From Marinobacter sp. JH2 (GTDB taxonomy: Bacteria > Pseudomonadota > Gammaproteobacteria > Pseudomonadales > Oleiphilaceae): a stretch of DNA of 64,000 nucleotides. A model generated the notes under the pieces. It was not told the origin of the DNA and searched no databases. It saw only the letters and a list, made by a program, of their open reading frames with translations. The number at the start of each line of letters is the position of its first letter. Positions within the stretch are counted from its first letter, which is position 1. Location of the stretch: positions 1,488,001 to 1,552,000 of the forward strand of contig NZ_CP037934.1 of assembly GCF_004353225.1 (NCBI RefSeq), read 5' to 3'. The translations under genes and the position numbers were made by a program. This document shows, piece after piece, positions 46,685 to 57,582 of the stretch.

Positions 46685-48559
46685 ATGAGCTACAACTCCG
46701 CATTTCGCCGTTCCATCGATCAGCGTGATGACTTCTGGCGCCATCAAGCCCAGAACATCGACTGGACCTCGGCACCCGGCACTATCTGGCGACCCCTCGA
46801 AAACGGTCATGGCGAATGGTTCCCGGACGGGACACTGAATACCAGCGATGTTGCTCTGGACGCCAACATCCGCGCTGGCCGTGGTGATCAGGCTGCTCTT
46901 ATTTACGATTCACCGGTAACCAACACTCAGCAGACCTACACCTACAATCAATTACGAGACGAAGTCGCACTGTTCGCGGGCGCACTTAAAGCGCAAGGCA
47001 TACAAAAAGGCGACCGTGTCATAATCTATATGCCGATGATCCCTCAAGCCGCCATTGCCATGCTGGCTTGCGCTCGCCTTGGAGTTATCCACTCGGTGGT
47101 CTTTGGTGGGTTTGCCGCTCATGAACTGGCGGTGCGCATCGACGATGCCACCCCCAAAGCACTTATCACCGCCTCTTGCGGTATCGAAATCAGCACCGTC
47201 ATCGAATATAAACCGTTGGTCGACAAGGCCATTGAGCAATCGAGGCACAAGCCCGAGATGTGCGTGGTATTCCAACGCCCCCAAGCTAAAGCCACCCTGA
47301 AAGCCAGCCGGGATCGCGACTGGAATGATCTGTGCACAAACGCCACACCTGCCGAACCTGTGCCAGTGAAAGCAACCGATCCGCTCTATATTCTTTACAC
47401 GTCTGGCACCACGGGCAAACCGAAAGGCGTCGTTCGGGATAACGGCGGCCACGCCGTTGCACTCAAGTACAGCATGAGCCTGGTCTACGACGCGAAACCC
47501 GGAGATGTATATTGGGCTGCCTCGGATGTCGGCTGGGTAGTTGGGCACAGCTACATTGTTTACGGCCCACTGTTCGCCGGCTGCACCACGGTACTTTACG
47601 AAGGCAAACCCATTAAAACTCCCGATGCCGGAGCCTTCTGGCGGGTAATACAGGACCACAAGGTAGACATACTGTTCACCGCCCCCACGGCATTTCGTGC
47701 CGTTCGAAAGGAAGACCCCGAAGCCACTCAGTTCGAAAAATACGACACGTCGTCATTGAAACGAATCTATCTGGCCGGTGAGCGCCTGGACCCGCCGACC
47801 TACGAATGGCTGAAAGAGAACACCAACCTTCCCATTCTTGACCACTGGTGGCAAACCGAAACCGGCTGGGCAATCTGCTGCAACCCGGCAGGCATCGAAA
47901 TGATGGCTACCAAACCCGGCTCCTCGACAGTACCGTCACCCGGTTTTGATGTGCGGGTGGTCAACATGGACGGCTCTTCCGTTCCTGATGGCGAACAAGG
48001 CCAGATTGCAGTTAAGCTCCCGTTGCCACCCGGGTGCCTGATGACCGTTTGGGGTGACGACGAGCGCTTCCTGAACAGCTACCTACGCCCAATTCCGGGC
48101 TACTACAGTTCAGGTGATGGCGGCTACGTTGACGAGGACGGTTACGTTTTCATCATGGGTCGAACCGATGATGTAATCAATGTGGCAGGGCACCGCCTTT
48201 CGACCGGCGAGATGGAAGAAGTGGTCGCGTCTCATCCAGCAATCGCAGAATGCTGCGTTGTGGGAGCCCATGACGACATCAAAGGTCAATTGCCCATTGG
48301 CTTGGTACTGATTAAAGACGGCGCGACCATCAACCCTGACGAGCTTGAAGAAGAACTCATTGAGATGGTACGAGAAAAAATTGGTGCAATTGCCTGCTTC
48401 CGGCGCGCCATTGTGGTCGAGCGACTGCCAAAAACCCGATCCGGCAAAATACTTAGGCGGGTCATTCGCCAGATTGCCGATCAAGAAGAATACAGCGTGC
48501 CAAGCACGATAGACGATCCGGCCATTTTGGAGGAAATTAGCGCAGCACTCAGGCACTAA
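46685..48559 (+). CDS. prpE: propionyl/acetyl-CoA synthetase-like acyl-CoA ligase
   Basis: 624 residues, ACS family. An adenylation motif YTSGTTGKPKGV, the acetyl-CoA-synthetase N-terminal region, WWQTETGW, and the C-terminal catalytic Lys in RSGKILRR. The sequence pattern (SDVGWVVGHSYIVYGPL) is closest to PrpE/ACSS3 proteins, so propionate is the likelier substrate; acetate is possible. The ATG at 46685 follows AAGGTGGAG. A terminator follows. Confidence 0.88.
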   Translation: MSYNSAFRRSIDQRDDFWRHQAQNIDWTSAPGTIWRPLENGHGEWFPDGTLNTSDVALDANIRAGRGDQAALIYDSPVTNTQQTYTYNQLRDEVALFAGALKAQGIQKGDRVIIYMPMIPQAAIAMLACARLGVIHSVVFGGFAAHELAVRIDDATPKALITASCGIEISTVIEYKPLVDKAIEQSRHKPEMCVVFQRPQAKATLKASRDRDWNDLCTNATPAEPVPVKATDPLYILYTSGTTGKPKGVVRDNGGHAVALKYSMSLVYDAKPGDVYWAASDVGWVVGHSYIVYGPLFAGCTTVLYEGKPIKTPDAGAFWRVIQDHKVDILFTAPTAFRAVRKEDPEATQFEKYDTSSLKRIYLAGERLDPPTYEWLKENTNLPILDHWWQTETGWAICCNPAGIEMMATKPGSSTVPSPGFDVRVVNMDGSSVPDGEQGQIAVKLPLPPGCLMTVWGDDERFLNSYLRPIPGYYSSGDGGYVDEDGYVFIMGRTDDVINVAGHRLSTGEMEEVVASHPAIAECCVVGAHDDIKGQLPIGLVLIKDGATINPDELEEELIEMVREKIGAIACFRRAIVVERLPKTRSGKILRRVIRQIADQEEYSVPSTIDDPAILEEISAALRH

Positions 48560-48590
48560 TCACCAAACACACCTCCGCTGAAAAGACGCG

Positions 48591-48621
48591 AGACTACCCC
48601 TTTTGGGGGTAGTCTTTGTTT
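48591..48621 (+). terminator. intrinsic terminator of the acyl-CoA ligase gene
   Basis: The stem AGACTACCCC / GGGGTAGTCT, with a five-base loop, is followed by TTGTTT. Confidence 0.75.
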
Positions 48622-48685
48622 CGACAAAAGATACAACTACCTGTTTTTTATCACAAAAAAAATCAGAAAACCGACCTATAAAAAA

Positions 48686-48713
48686 TTGACGGACGGCAAA
48701 GTCGGTCTATACT
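48686..48713 (+). promoter_or_regulatory. sigma-70 promoter of the cold-shock gene
   Basis: TTGACG (48686-48691), a 16-bp spacer, TATACT (48708-48713). Transcription would start near 48720, giving a leader of about 145 nt, as is usual for cold-shock genes whose leader folds control translation. Confidence 0.72.
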
Positions 48714-48865
48714 GAAATTGCTGTGTAATTCTGCAGCGGTATTTGGCGAATGTGCTTCAACGTCCTGCCCCGGCTTTTCGTTGCCCCTTTCCTCAGAACG
48801 CCCCGAATTATTCAGCATGCATGGCCCCGTGAGGGCAAACCTTTTAGTAAGTACAGGAAAGATCA

Positions 48866-49075
48866 ATGTCTGATACAAAAACTGGCCAGGTCAAATGGTT
48901 CAACGAAGCAAAAGGCTTTGGCTTTATTGAGCAGGAAGGCGGCAGTGACGTTTTCGTTCACTACAGCGCAATCAACTCAGGTGGCTTCCGCACTCTGGCT
49001 GAAGGCCAGCAGGTGCAGTTCACCGTTACTCAGGGTCCGAAAGGCCCACAGGCAGAGAACGTAACGCCGCTATAA
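48866..49075 (+). CDS. cold-shock protein, CspA family
   Basis: 69 residues, a single cold-shock domain with RNP1 KGFGFIE and RNP2 [12 protein letters not shown] chaperone. A good ribosome site AGGAAAG precedes the ATG. The long leader and strong promoter suggest temperature or growth-phase control. Confidence 0.95.
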   Translation: MSDTKTGQVKWFNEAKGFGFIEQEGGSDVFVHYSAINSGGFRTLAEGQQVQFTVTQGPKGPQAENVTPL

Positions 49076-49120
49076 TGGGCTTATGTTGATTGCCTGACGC
49101 CCCTCACGGGCAGACGGAAC

Positions 49121-49152
49121 AAAACAGCCGGCATTCGTGCCGGCTGTTTTGG
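49121..49152. terminator. bidirectional intrinsic terminator between csp and leuA
   Basis: The stem AAAACAGCCGGCA / TGCCGGCTGTTTT has a TTCG loop and serves both converging genes. Confidence 0.85.
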
Positions 49153-49179
49153 TTTAGACTCAAGCTAAAACTACAATTG

Positions 49180-50874
49180 TTAGACGGAGACAGGCTCCGA
49201 GCTTTCAATCGTCTCAGGCATCTGTTCGCCAACTTCCTGAGCCACAGCTGAGAACAAAGCCTGCAAGGTCGCAGATGTGGTGTCTTCAGCCAATGCAGCG
49301 GCACTGCAGAGCCTACCGTTAGCGTTTAAACGAATACACGCCAAAGCATTGGCTTTAGTCCCCTCACCCAAAGCGAACTCATCGTAAGCCTCTACTGCAA
49401 TGATTACCCCGAAGCGCCGGGTCAGCGCGTCCGACACAGCCTCAACCGCACCCAAGCCTCGGCCTTCCAACGTAACAGACGCTTCGTTAGCGCCCACGAC
49501 CACATCGGCTCGCACGCCATCGTCATCACGATGCAGATTATAAGTACGCAGCTTCCAGTCTTTCCGTACCTTCAGGTACCGTTCTTCAAAGAGATGGTGA
49601 ATGGTATTTGAATCGATCTCGCCACCGTTGGTTTCGGCTTCCGATTGGACCACCTTACTGAACTCAATCTGCAGCCATCGAGGCAAGCTAATATCGTAAT
49701 CACGCTCCAGTACGTAGGCGACGCCACCCTTACCGGATTGACTGTTTATCCTCACCACCTCTTCATAACGACCACCCAGGTCTGAAGGATCAATTGGCAA
49801 ATAGGCAACGTTCCACACATCTCCATCCTGGCGGCGCGCCAAACATTTTCGAATCGCGTCCTGATGGCTACCGGAAAACGCCGTAAAGACCAACTCACCG
49901 GCATAAGGATGACGAGGATGAGTCGAGATCTCTGTGCAAGCTTCCACCACCTCGCTGATTTCAGCCATACCCGACAAAACCAGCTCAGGATCAACACCTT
50001 GGGAGTATAAGTTCATGGCCATTGTGACCAAATCCATATTGCCCGTACGCTCACCGTTGCCCATCAAAGTGCCTTCAACCCTATCCGCACCCGCCATGAC
50101 CGCCAACTCGGCTGCCGCCACGCCGCAGCCCCGATCGTTATGAGTGTGAACGCTAATGCTCAACGAATCCCGGTATTGAATCTTTTCACAGATCCATTCC
50201 ACCTGATCCGCGAAAACGTTCGGTGTCGACATTTCAACAGTTGCAGGCAAGTTAATGATTACAGGCTGCCCTTGATCTGGCCGCCAGACACTTGTGACCT
50301 CATCAATGACATCTGCAGCAAAATCCAATTCTGTGCCGGTGAAGCTCTCGGGGGAATACTGGAACGTCCAATCGGTATTCGGATAACGACCAGCAATCTC
50401 TTTTACCAACGCTGCTCCATTGCGGGCAATCTTGCAGATACCCTCACGATCCAACCCGAATACCTGCTCACGCTGAACCGTAGAGGTCGAATTGTAGACA
50501 TGAACTATCGCCTGCTTCGCACCATCAAGAGCCTCGTAGGTACGCTCGATCAATTCCGCCCGAGCCTGAGTCAGCACCTGAATAGTGACATCGTCAGGAA
50601 TCCTGTTTTCCTCGATAAGTTTTCGACAAAAATCGAAGTCTGGCTGACTGGCTGCTGGAAAACCTATCTCAATCTCCTTAAAGCCCAGCTTCACCAGTAA
50701 ATCAAACAAGCGCTGTTTTTGCGCAACCGACATCGGCTTGATCAGAGACTGGTTACCGTCCCGAAGATCCACGGCACACCAAGTTGGAGCCTTCTCGATG
50801 ACCACATCCGGCCAACGACGATCTTTTTTGGCTACGGGCTTAAAAGGAGCATATTTCCGATGATCAAAAGCCAT
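49180..50874 (-). CDS. leuA: 2-isopropylmalate synthase
   Basis: 564 residues, the longer LeuA form of Pseudomonas-like bacteria. First step of leucine synthesis. The HMGL-like barrel starts at CAVDLRDGNQSL, with metal ligands in SVHTHNDRGCG. The C-terminal LeuA regulatory domain (about 440-550) senses leucine. Divergent from an Lrp-type regulator. Confidence 0.95.
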   Translation of the reverse strand: MAFDHRKYAPFKPVAKKDRRWPDVVIEKAPTWCAVDLRDGNQSLIKPMSVAQKQRLFDLLVKLGFKEIEIGFPAASQPDFDFCRKLIEENRIPDDVTIQVLTQARAELIERTYEALDGAKQAIVHVYNSTSTVQREQVFGLDREGICKIARNGAALVKEIAGRYPNTDWTFQYSPESFTGTELDFAADVIDEVTSVWRPDQGQPVIINLPATVEMSTPNVFADQVEWICEKIQYRDSLSISVHTHNDRGCGVAAAELAVMAGADRVEGTLMGNGERTGNMDLVTMAMNLYSQGVDPELVLSGMAEISEVVEACTEISTHPRHPYAGELVFTAFSGSHQDAIRKCLARRQDGDVWNVAYLPIDPSDLGGRYEEVVRINSQSGKGGVAYVLERDYDISLPRWLQIEFSKVVQSEAETNGGEIDSNTIHHLFEERYLKVRKDWKLRTYNLHRDDDGVRADVVVGANEASVTLEGRGLGAVEAVSDALTRRFGVIIAVEAYDEFALGEGTKANALACIRLNANGRLCSAAALAEDTTSATLQALFSAVAQEVGEQMPETIESSEPVSV

Positions 50875-50971
50875 GTCTTACAATTCCTTTCACTGATCGA
50901 AGAGATAACGACAGTTTAACCAACATAGCGCGCCATCCGATTGCGAACTTTAGCCGAAGCCATCAAAAATA

Positions 50972-50987
50972 TGGCACAATATTGCCA
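50972..50987. promoter_or_regulatory. near-palindrome in the leuA/Lrp divergent region
   Basis: TGGCACAATATTGCCA: arms TGGCA/TGCCA around an AT core. AATATTG recurs close to the regulator start. It is a candidate Lrp-family site for autoregulation or leuA control. Confidence 0.45.
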
Positions 50988-51011
50988 ACATTAGAGAACT
51001 GGTGAAATATT

Positions 51012-51509
51012 GTGCTCAACAATGACAAAGCGTTAGTTAAACTAGATAAAATTGACCGAAAAATTCTCGAACAGTTGCAGAAAGATGGATCATTAACCAA
51101 TCAGCAACTCGCCGAAAAGGTCGGTCTATCACCTTCCCCCTGCCTTCGCCGGGTCCGATCGTTGGAAGATGCGGGCGTCATCGTCAGAACCGCCACGATT
51201 CTTGACCACAAGAAACTGGGATTAGCCCTGACCGCTGTCATCCTGATCGGCATGGACCGGCACACCCCGGAGAGATTCGCAGACTTCGAGGAGCAAATTG
51301 CGAACTACCCCGAAGTTCAGGAATGCTATCTGATTACCGGGCAAAGCGCGGATTACATGCTAAAGGTTGTGGTACCTGATATGGATCATTACCACCAGTT
51401 CCTGCTGAACCGCATCACCCGTATACCCGGGGTCAGCGGCGTTCACTCAAGCTTTGTATTACGACGAGTCATCGACAGCACAGCCCTGCCCCTGGGCTAT
51501 CTGTCCTGA
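51012..51509 (+). CDS. Lrp/AsnC-family transcriptional regulator
   Basis: 165 residues. An N-terminal winged HTH (LDKIDRKILEQLQKDGSLTN, LAEKVGLSPSPCLRRVRSLE) and the RAM domain with YPEVQECYLITGQSADYML for amino-acid binding. Close to Lrp itself in wording. The start is a GTG. It converges with the TetR gene (13-bp overlap). Confidence 0.92.
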   Translation: MLNNDKALVKLDKIDRKILEQLQKDGSLTNQQLAEKVGLSPSPCLRRVRSLEDAGVIVRTATILDHKKLGLALTAVILIGMDRHTPERFADFEEQIANYPEVQECYLITGQSADYMLKVVVPDMDHYHQFLLNRITRIPGVSGVHSSFVLRRVIDSTALPLGYLS

Positions 51510-52123
51510 CCAATCAGTTCCATCAAGTAGGCGCGAGCCATACATTTAAGCTCAGTTGCCAGCAATGCGCCCTGCGACTCTGGCAAAGTTGCCGCCAACC
51601 TGAGAATGGAGCCAGCAGAACGCGGCAGTAACAAGCTCGCCGTCCATCGGCGTTCTTCCGGTATGCCGGGGAACTCCTGTTTTAGGCGCGCATCAAAGTC
51701 CCGAGCGTTGCTGTAAAGTTCCCTCAAATCCAGCTCACGGAGTTCCGGCATGGATTCAACACCACTCCAAATCGCAGAGTAAGCCGGTTCAGTCCGATAG
51801 AATTCGTAAAACAGGTCGATCAGCACGTCGACGGCTTCCGACAACCCAACTTCTTGCAGGCGTTCACGCAACGCCGTTTCCATCTTCTCGACATGCCCTT
51901 CTGCGAGCGCATGGACAATGGCCGCTTTATTCGGGAAATAGCGATAGAGCGAGGCCAGCGACATCCCCGACTGCCGGGCGATGGCCGACATACTGGTGCC
52001 ATCGACACCATTCTCATGAAAGATCTCGGCAGCGTGGCGGAGAATGCTGTCTACACGCTCCCGGCTACGCGCCTGCACCGGCTTTCTGCGCGGTGCTACA
52101 TTTATAGATTCGTCTGTCATCAT
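51497..52123 (-). CDS. TetR-family transcriptional regulator
   Basis: 208 residues. HTH motif SAIARQSGMSLASLYRYFPNK at about 50-70, then a helical ligand domain without a recognisable signature. The ATG pair at 52123/52120 follows AAGG; upstream open sequence to 52243 is Trp-rich and unlikely coding. Divergent from proS. Ligand unknown. Confidence 0.88.
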   Translation of the reverse strand: MMTDESINVAPRRKPVQARSRERVDSILRHAAEIFHENGVDGTSMSAIARQSGMSLASLYRYFPNKAAIVHALAEGHVEKMETALRERLQEVGLSEAVDVLIDLFYEFYRTEPAYSAIWSGVESMPELRELDLRELYSNARDFDARLKQEFPGIPEERRWTASLLLPRSAGSILRLAATLPESQGALLATELKCMARAYLMELIGQDR

Positions 52124-52244
52124 CTGTACCTTAAGGGGCAGGCTCCGTACAATAACGCTCACTTTAAGACAATGAAAGGCAGTTTCGGGCCAGTACCACT
52201 GCCAATTAGTCCAATCCCCACTTTTCAATAAAGCGGAAGACACG

Positions 52245-53978
52245 ATGCGAGCTAGCCGTTATCTGATTGCCACCCAAAAAGAGACCCCTTCTGACGCGGA
52301 AATTATCAGCCACCAGCTGATGTTACGTGCAGGTATGATCCGTAAATTGGCCGCAGGCCTCTACTCTTGGCTACCACTTGGCCTAAAAACCTTGCGCAAA
52401 GTAGAACGAATTGTACGTGAAGAGATGGACAAAAGTGGAGCCCAGGAAGTACTCATGCCTGCGGTTCAGCCGGCTGAACTTTGGCAGGAATCCGGCCGTT
52501 GGGAGCAATACGGCGGTGAGCTTCTGCGCCTGCACGACCGGCACGGCCGTGATTTTTGTGTGGGGCCGACCCATGAAGAAGTCATCACCGATCTGGTTCG
52601 CAATGAGCTGAAAAGCTATAAAGAGCTTCCTGCTAACTTTTACCAGATTCAAACCAAGTTCCGTGATGAACGCCGCCCACGGTTCGGCGTGATGCGTGCC
52701 CGCGAGTTCATCATGAAGGACGCTTATTCCTTCCATATTGATGCAGGATCGCTGGAGGACACCTATCAGCTCATGCATCGGACCTACTGCAACATTTTTG
52801 ATCGTCTGGGCCTGGATTACCGCCCAGTTCAGGCAGACTCCGGCTCCATTGGCGGCAGCAGCTCCCACGAATTCCACGTGTTGGCGTCTTCTGGTGAAGA
52901 TGCCATCGTATTCAGTACGGGCGGTGGTTACGCCGCGAACATCGAGAAGGCGGAAGCGGTAGCTCCGGCTGGCGATCGTCCGGCGGCCTCAGAAGAAATC
53001 AAAGAGGTACACACCCCGGATCAGAAAACGATTGATGCAGTCTCCGAGTTCTTGGGTCTGCCGGCTGAGCGCAGCGTGAAAACTCTGATCGTGAAAGCCG
53101 AAGCCGACGAGAACGGAGAATCAGGCTTGGTTGCGCTTGTTTTGCGCGGCGATCACAGCCTGAATGAGATCAAAGCTGAAAATCTGCAAGGTGTGGCTGA
53201 GCCTTTAACCATGGCCACCGACGAAGAGATCGAGAAAGCCATTGGCTGCAAAGCTGGCTCTATTGGTCCGGTCAACTTGCCGATTTCGACCATTGTCGAT
53301 CGCAGCGCGGCCCATTTGGCGGACTTCGTGTGCGGCGCCAATAAAGACGACTATCACCTGATTGGCGCTAACTGGGAGCGTGATGTTCCAGTTGGCCGCG
53401 TTGAAGATATTCGCAACGTTGTAGAAGGTGACCCAAGTCCAGACGGCAACGGCACGCTGGAAATTCGCCGCGGCATCGAAGTTGGGCATATTTTCAAGCT
53501 GGGCAACAAATACAGCTCAGCCTTAAACGCTACAGTACTGGATGAAAACGGAAAATCAGTCGTGATGGAAATGGGCTGCTACGGCATTGGTGTGTCGCGC
53601 ATCGTGGCCTCATCCATTGAACAAAATCACGACGACAAGGGCATCATTTGGCCAGACGCGATTGCGCCCTTCCAGGTTGCCATTGTGCTGCTGAACGCTC
53701 ACAAAGCACCGACCGTTGCCGAGGCAGGCGAAAAGCTTTACAACGACCTGCGTGAAGCTGGCTATGATGTTCTTCTGGATGACCGCAACCTACGCCCAGG
53801 CGTAAAATTCGCAGATATGGAACTGATGGGCATTCCGCACCGGTTCGTTATTTCGGAACGCGGACTGAACGCTGGCACTTTGGAATACAAAGGTCGTCGT
53901 GATGAAGATAAACAGGATATTGCGGTAGAAGACGCACTGCCTGTGCTGATGAACGTTTCGCCGAAAGCGGGCCTGTAA
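52245..53978 (+). CDS. proS: prolyl-tRNA synthetase
   Basis: 577 residues, bacterial type with the INS editing domain (about 225-390) inserted in the class II catalytic core. Motifs: [37 protein letters not shown] and [10 protein letters not shown]. Charges tRNA-Pro and removes mischarged Ala. Confidence 0.97.
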   Translation: MRASRYLIATQKETPSDAEIISHQLMLRAGMIRKLAAGLYSWLPLGLKTLRKVERIVREEMDKSGAQEVLMPAVQPAELWQESGRWEQYGGELLRLHDRHGRDFCVGPTHEEVITDLVRNELKSYKELPANFYQIQTKFRDERRPRFGVMRAREFIMKDAYSFHIDAGSLEDTYQLMHRTYCNIFDRLGLDYRPVQADSGSIGGSSSHEFHVLASSGEDAIVFSTGGGYAANIEKAEAVAPAGDRPAASEEIKEVHTPDQKTIDAVSEFLGLPAERSVKTLIVKAEADENGESGLVALVLRGDHSLNEIKAENLQGVAEPLTMATDEEIEKAIGCKAGSIGPVNLPISTIVDRSAAHLADFVCGANKDDYHLIGANWERDVPVGRVEDIRNVVEGDPSPDGNGTLEIRRGIEVGHIFKLGNKYSSALNATVLDENGKSVVMEMGCYGIGVSRIVASSIEQNHDDKGIIWPDAIAPFQVAIVLLNAHKAPTVAEAGEKLYNDLREAGYDVLLDDRNLRPGVKFADMELMGIPHRFVISERGLNAGTLEYKGRRDEDKQDIAVEDALPVLMNVSPKAGL

Positions 53979-53985
53979 GATGCAA

Positions 53986-54021
53986 ACAGTCGGGGTAGCC
54001 TCAAGTGGCTACCCCGACTGT
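53986..54021. terminator. long inverted repeat between proS and murB
   Basis: The perfect stem ACAGTCGGGGTAGCC / GGCTACCCCGACTGT has a six-base loop. It has no T-run, but it lies between two converging genes and probably ends or protects both messages. Confidence 0.6.
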
Positions 54022-54031
54022 GCCAATTCTA

Positions 54032-55063
54032 TTAACGTGTTCCGATAATACCCGGTTCGACTTCCAACTCTACCCCGAACTTTTCCCGCACCGATTTGCG
54101 CACATCCCCTGCCAATGCCAGCACATCCTCACCCGTGCCTTGAGAATGGTTGATCAACACTAACGCCTGTCGGTTATGAATGCCCACTCGCGCGTTGCGA
54201 TAACCTTTCCAGCCTGCCTGATCAATCAACCAAGCCGCGGCCAGTTTGACACCGTCAGTCAGCGGGTAATGCACCACTTCCGGAAAACGTTTTTGCAGCT
54301 GTTCGAATTGGGTCTGATCGATCACCGGATTCTTAAAAAAACTTCCGGTGTTTGGCAAGGTATCGGGATCCGGTAGTTTTCGCCGGCGCACAGCCATAAC
54401 CGCCTCAGCCACTTCCAGCGAGCTAAGTTTCGCCTCATCAACATCGCTCAGATAATCCTGAAGATCCCGATATCCCAGTTTAAGAGGTGCCGTACGAGAT
54501 AGCCGCAGGCGTATTTCAAGTATGATATATCGCCCCGGGTTGCGCTTAAAAAAACTGTCGCGATAGGCGAACTGACAGTCTTCAGCACTCAATGTAACCA
54601 CTTGCCGTACATCGCAATCCAAAGCCGTTACGCTCGTCAGCGAATCGCACAACTCTACTCCGTAGGCACCAATGTTCTGAACCGGTGCAGCCCCAGCTGT
54701 TCCAGGAATCAGCGCAAGGTTCTCAATACCGCGATAGCCAGAGCGCGCAGCGTAGAGCACCGCATCGTGCCAGTTCTCACCTGCGGCCAACGCCAGTACA
54801 GCCGTCTCGCCTTCGACCTGTTCCCAACGCCTTCCGCGTAGGGCCATGTGCAGGACAAGCCCCTCATAGTCGCCGGCGAACACCAGGTTGCTGCCACCGC
54901 CCAGCACCAGCGTTTCAAGTTGCCGGTCAGCGGCCATGTCGAGAGCCTCGACAAGTTGGTCAGCACTTTCGATATCCGCAAATTGCTTGGCGTTAACGGC
55001 AATAGCCATCGTATTCAGGTCTTTCAAATCAACCTGTTCGTGAATATGAAGCCCGTAGCTCAA
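54032..55063 (-). CDS. murB: UDP-N-acetylenolpyruvoylglucosamine reductase
   Basis: 343 residues, type I MurB. FAD-binding VLGGGSNLVFAGDY, GTAGAAPVQNIGAYG, catalytic YRDSFFKR and NTGSFFKNPV, and a Glu in VELEVEPGIIG. Peptidoglycan precursor synthesis. It overlaps the phosphatase gene by 4 bp. Confidence 0.96.
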   Translation of the reverse strand: MSYGLHIHEQVDLKDLNTMAIAVNAKQFADIESADQLVEALDMAADRQLETLVLGGGSNLVFAGDYEGLVLHMALRGRRWEQVEGETAVLALAAGENWHDAVLYAARSGYRGIENLALIPGTAGAAPVQNIGAYGVELCDSLTSVTALDCDVRQVVTLSAEDCQFAYRDSFFKRNPGRYIILEIRLRLSRTAPLKLGYRDLQDYLSDVDEAKLSSLEVAEAVMAVRRRKLPDPDTLPNTGSFFKNPVIDQTQFEQLQKRFPEVVHYPLTDGVKLAAAWLIDQAGWKGYRNARVGIHNRQALVLINHSQGTGEDVLALAGDVRKSVREKFGVELEVEPGIIGTR

Positions 55064-55539
55064 GCCAACCTTCCTCGAATATCTTCCAGCAACCCTTCAC
55101 TGGCGCTTTGGATCAAATCGAGAACATACTCGAAGCCCTGACCACCGCCGTAATAAGGGTCTGGCACTTCCACTTCATCGGATCGGCCAAATTCAAGAAA
55201 CAATTTTGGCTCCGTGCCTCCGTTTTGGCGCCAAATATCGCGCACGTCGGCCAGATTAGAGCGGTCCATCACCAATACATAATCAAAGGTATCTAGGTCG
55301 TCCGATTGGATCTGACGTGCTTTGAGATCAGATAGATCAATGCCTCTGCGCCCAGCCGCTTCAATAGACCGAGAGTCAGCTGACTTTCCGGTGTGCCAAT
55401 CTGCCGTGCCGCATGAATCGATAGACACCCTATCTGTCATGCCCTGCTCCGTGACGAGCTTACGAAACACACCTTCCGCGCTGGGCGAACGACAAATGTT
55501 TCCCAAACAAACAAAAAGAACCCGAACCGATTCAGACAT
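55060..55539 (-). CDS. low-molecular-weight protein-tyrosine phosphatase
   Basis: 159 residues. Signature CLGNICRS (Cys11, Arg17) and the general acid Asp in VPDPYYGG. Family members act on polysaccharide tyrosine kinases or other proteins. It overlaps kdsB by 8 bp and murB by 4 bp. Confidence 0.93.
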   Translation of the reverse strand: MSESVRVLFVCLGNICRSPSAEGVFRKLVTEQGMTDRVSIDSCGTADWHTGKSADSRSIEAAGRRGIDLSDLKARQIQSDDLDTFDYVLVMDRSNLADVRDIWRQNGGTEPKLFLEFGRSDEVEVPDPYYGGGQGFEYVLDLIQSASEGLLEDIRGRLA

Positions 55540-56317
55540 AACGTCCTCCGGCTTCCATCAACTTTCTAATTCGCTCTAAGTCTTCTTCCGTATCCACGCC
55601 CGGCGCTGGAGGCCGCTCTGCGATATCCACATGAATACTGGCGCCGTTATAAAGTGCTCGTAGTTGCTCCAAAGCTTCCACTTGCTCAGTTGGCGCGGGT
55701 GCCCAACTAACAAAATCACTCAGCACGCTGGCCCGATAACCGTAGATGCCAATGTGACGGAAATACCCCATTCCATCCGGCAAGTCGATTTCCGCACCGT
55801 TGGCGTTTTGAGGCCATATATCACGCGCCCAGGGGATCGGGGCTCGACTGAAATAATGGGCAATTCCTCGAGCATCAAACACCACTTTAACCACGTTCGG
55901 GTTAAACACCTGGCGAGCGTCGTGAATGCGCTCGCACAAAGTCGATATCGCAACGTCTGGATAAAATTCAAGATTGTCGGCCACCTGATTGATCAATGCA
56001 GGCGGCAAGAGTGGTTCATCACCTTGAACATTGACAACACGATGATCGGGTTCAAGTTCCAGCTTACGGGCAACTTCTTCGAGCCGGTCTGTACCGCTGG
56101 CGTGGTTCGGCGAGGTCATCACCACTTCTGACCCGAACGCTTGGCACACCTCTTCGATGCGCGAATCGTCCGTTGCGATCACGACACGGCCCGCCCTGCT
56201 TTCCTGGGCACGTTCATGGACATGTTGAATCATGGGCTTGCCAGCAATCATTGCCAACGGCTTGCCTGGCAATCGGCTGGACGCGAAGCGGGCGGGAATC
56301 ACGACAGTAAAAGACAT
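55532..56317 (-). CDS. kdsB: CMP-KDO synthetase
   Basis: 261 residues. Activates KDO with CTP for the LPS core. Motifs: [15 protein letters not shown] at the start, QGDEPLLPP and YGYRASVL. Part of the lpxK-ycaR-kdsB run. Confidence 0.96.
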   Translation of the reverse strand: MSFTVVIPARFASSRLPGKPLAMIAGKPMIQHVHERAQESRAGRVVIATDDSRIEEVCQAFGSEVVMTSPNHASGTDRLEEVARKLELEPDHRVVNVQGDEPLLPPALINQVADNLEFYPDVAISTLCERIHDARQVFNPNVVKVVFDARGIAHYFSRAPIPWARDIWPQNANGAEIDLPDGMGYFRHIGIYGYRASVLSDFVSWAPAPTEQVEALEQLRALYNGASIHVDIAERPPAPGVDTEEDLERIRKLMEAGGRYV

Positions 56318-56342
56318 ACAGACAGTCCTGCTTGCGGTTAAC

Positions 56343-56531
56343 TCAGTGCTTGTCCAGACGCTCGTCTGTGCTCAGCGTACGAGCTTCGACGGCAATCATA
56401 ACGGGAATACCTTCCCGAATCGGAAACGCCATAGCGTCCTGATAACACACTAACTCGGTGCGAGCATCGTTCAGTTTGAGCTCACCTTTACACACTGGGC
56501 AAGCCAGCATAGACAGAAGTTTCTTATCCAT
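56343..56531 (-). CDS. ycaR: Trm112-like zinc-finger protein YcaR
   Basis: 62 residues. Cys pair ACPVCKGEL with [11 protein letters not shown], the small family always beside lpxK and kdsB. Overlaps lpxK by 8 bp. Exact role unknown. Confidence 0.9.
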   Translation of the reverse strand: MDKKLLSMLACPVCKGELKLNDARTELVCYQDAMAFPIREGIPVMIAVEARTLSTDERLDKH

Positions 56532-57582
56532 GATTTGATCTCTCGGTCATTTGAGGCTGCAACTGCTCCGCACATTCGTCGAGCCGTTCCAGAAAGCGTT
56601 GTTCAAAAGGTTCCGACAAGCAGGCCTCAACGGTCAGTACCCATGCGTTATCGGGCGCAAAACCGCGACATTTCACTGCGTCTTTTGCGGTCATCACTAA
56701 CCATTCTCCAGCACCTGAAGCCAGATCCTCAGGCCGGAACCGGTGATGATCAGGAAATGCCTCTTCTTGTACATGAGCACCCAGTTGTCTAAGGGTGTCG
56801 AAGAATCGACCCGGATTACCAATGCCTGCAACCCCGCGCACGGGCTTCCCGTTAAGGGCTTCCGGCGAGCGGATTTCCCCAGAGTTGATGTTAACGAGTG
56901 AGGCCGGCCGCAAGGCCATAGCGTGGGCATTGGCGTGTTCGACACCGGCGAATTCGCCGATGCTCTCGCCGGTTTTCGGAAATTCACCTCCATTGAGTAT
57001 CACGAAATCGACAGCACGCAGCCGATCAACGGGCTCCCTCAACGGCCCTACCGGCAGAATCGCTCCGTTTCCGATACCGCGCTGGGCATCAAATACCGCC
57101 AATTCGATATCACGGGGCAGGCGGTAATGCTGAAGGCCATCGTCGCAGACCAACACATTACCCAAACCTTGCTCCAATGCCCAACGAGCCCCACGTAAAC
57201 GTTCAGGATCCACCACAACCGGGCAACCGGTTGCGAGCGACAGCATAAGGGGTTCGTCACCACAAACGCCGGCGGGAGTCCCCTCCTTTACCAGTAACGG
57301 GTAGTTATCACTCTTACCACCGTAGCCCCGGCTCAAGATAACCGGCCGCCAACCCTGCTGGCGCATACATTCTACTAATCGGGCCGTTAACGGCGACTTC
57401 CCGGTTCCGCCGACCGTAATGTTACCCACCACGACCACAGGCACCGGTAGGTTTTCCGCCTCAGCCTGCCAAGCCTTTCGACGTTTGGATTCGGATATTA
57501 CGCGGTATAGCCACGCGAACGGCGCCAAAACACTTAGAGGGCGCTTTTGGCCGTACCATAAACGATCGATTACATTACTCAT
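56524..57582 (-). CDS. lpxK: tetraacyldisaccharide 4'-kinase
   Basis: 352 residues. Phosphorylates the lipid A precursor. P-loop [12 protein letters not shown] and the catalytic region [19 protein letters not shown]. An N-terminal hydrophobic segment ([13 protein letters not shown]) associates with the inner membrane. Overlaps msbA by 4 bp. Confidence 0.95.
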   Translation of the reverse strand: MSNVIDRLWYGQKRPLSVLAPFAWLYRVISESKRRKAWQAEAENLPVPVVVVGNITVGGTGKSPLTARLVECMRQQGWRPVILSRGYGGKSDNYPLLVKEGTPAGVCGDEPLMLSLATGCPVVVDPERLRGARWALEQGLGNVLVCDDGLQHYRLPRDIELAVFDAQRGIGNGAILPVGPLREPVDRLRAVDFVILNGGEFPKTGESIGEFAGVEHANAHAMALRPASLVNINSGEIRSPEALNGKPVRGVAGIGNPGRFFDTLRQLGAHVQEEAFPDHHRFRPEDLASGAGEWLVMTAKDAVKCRGFAPDNAWVLTVEACLSEPFEQRFLERLDECAEQLQPQMTERSNHG

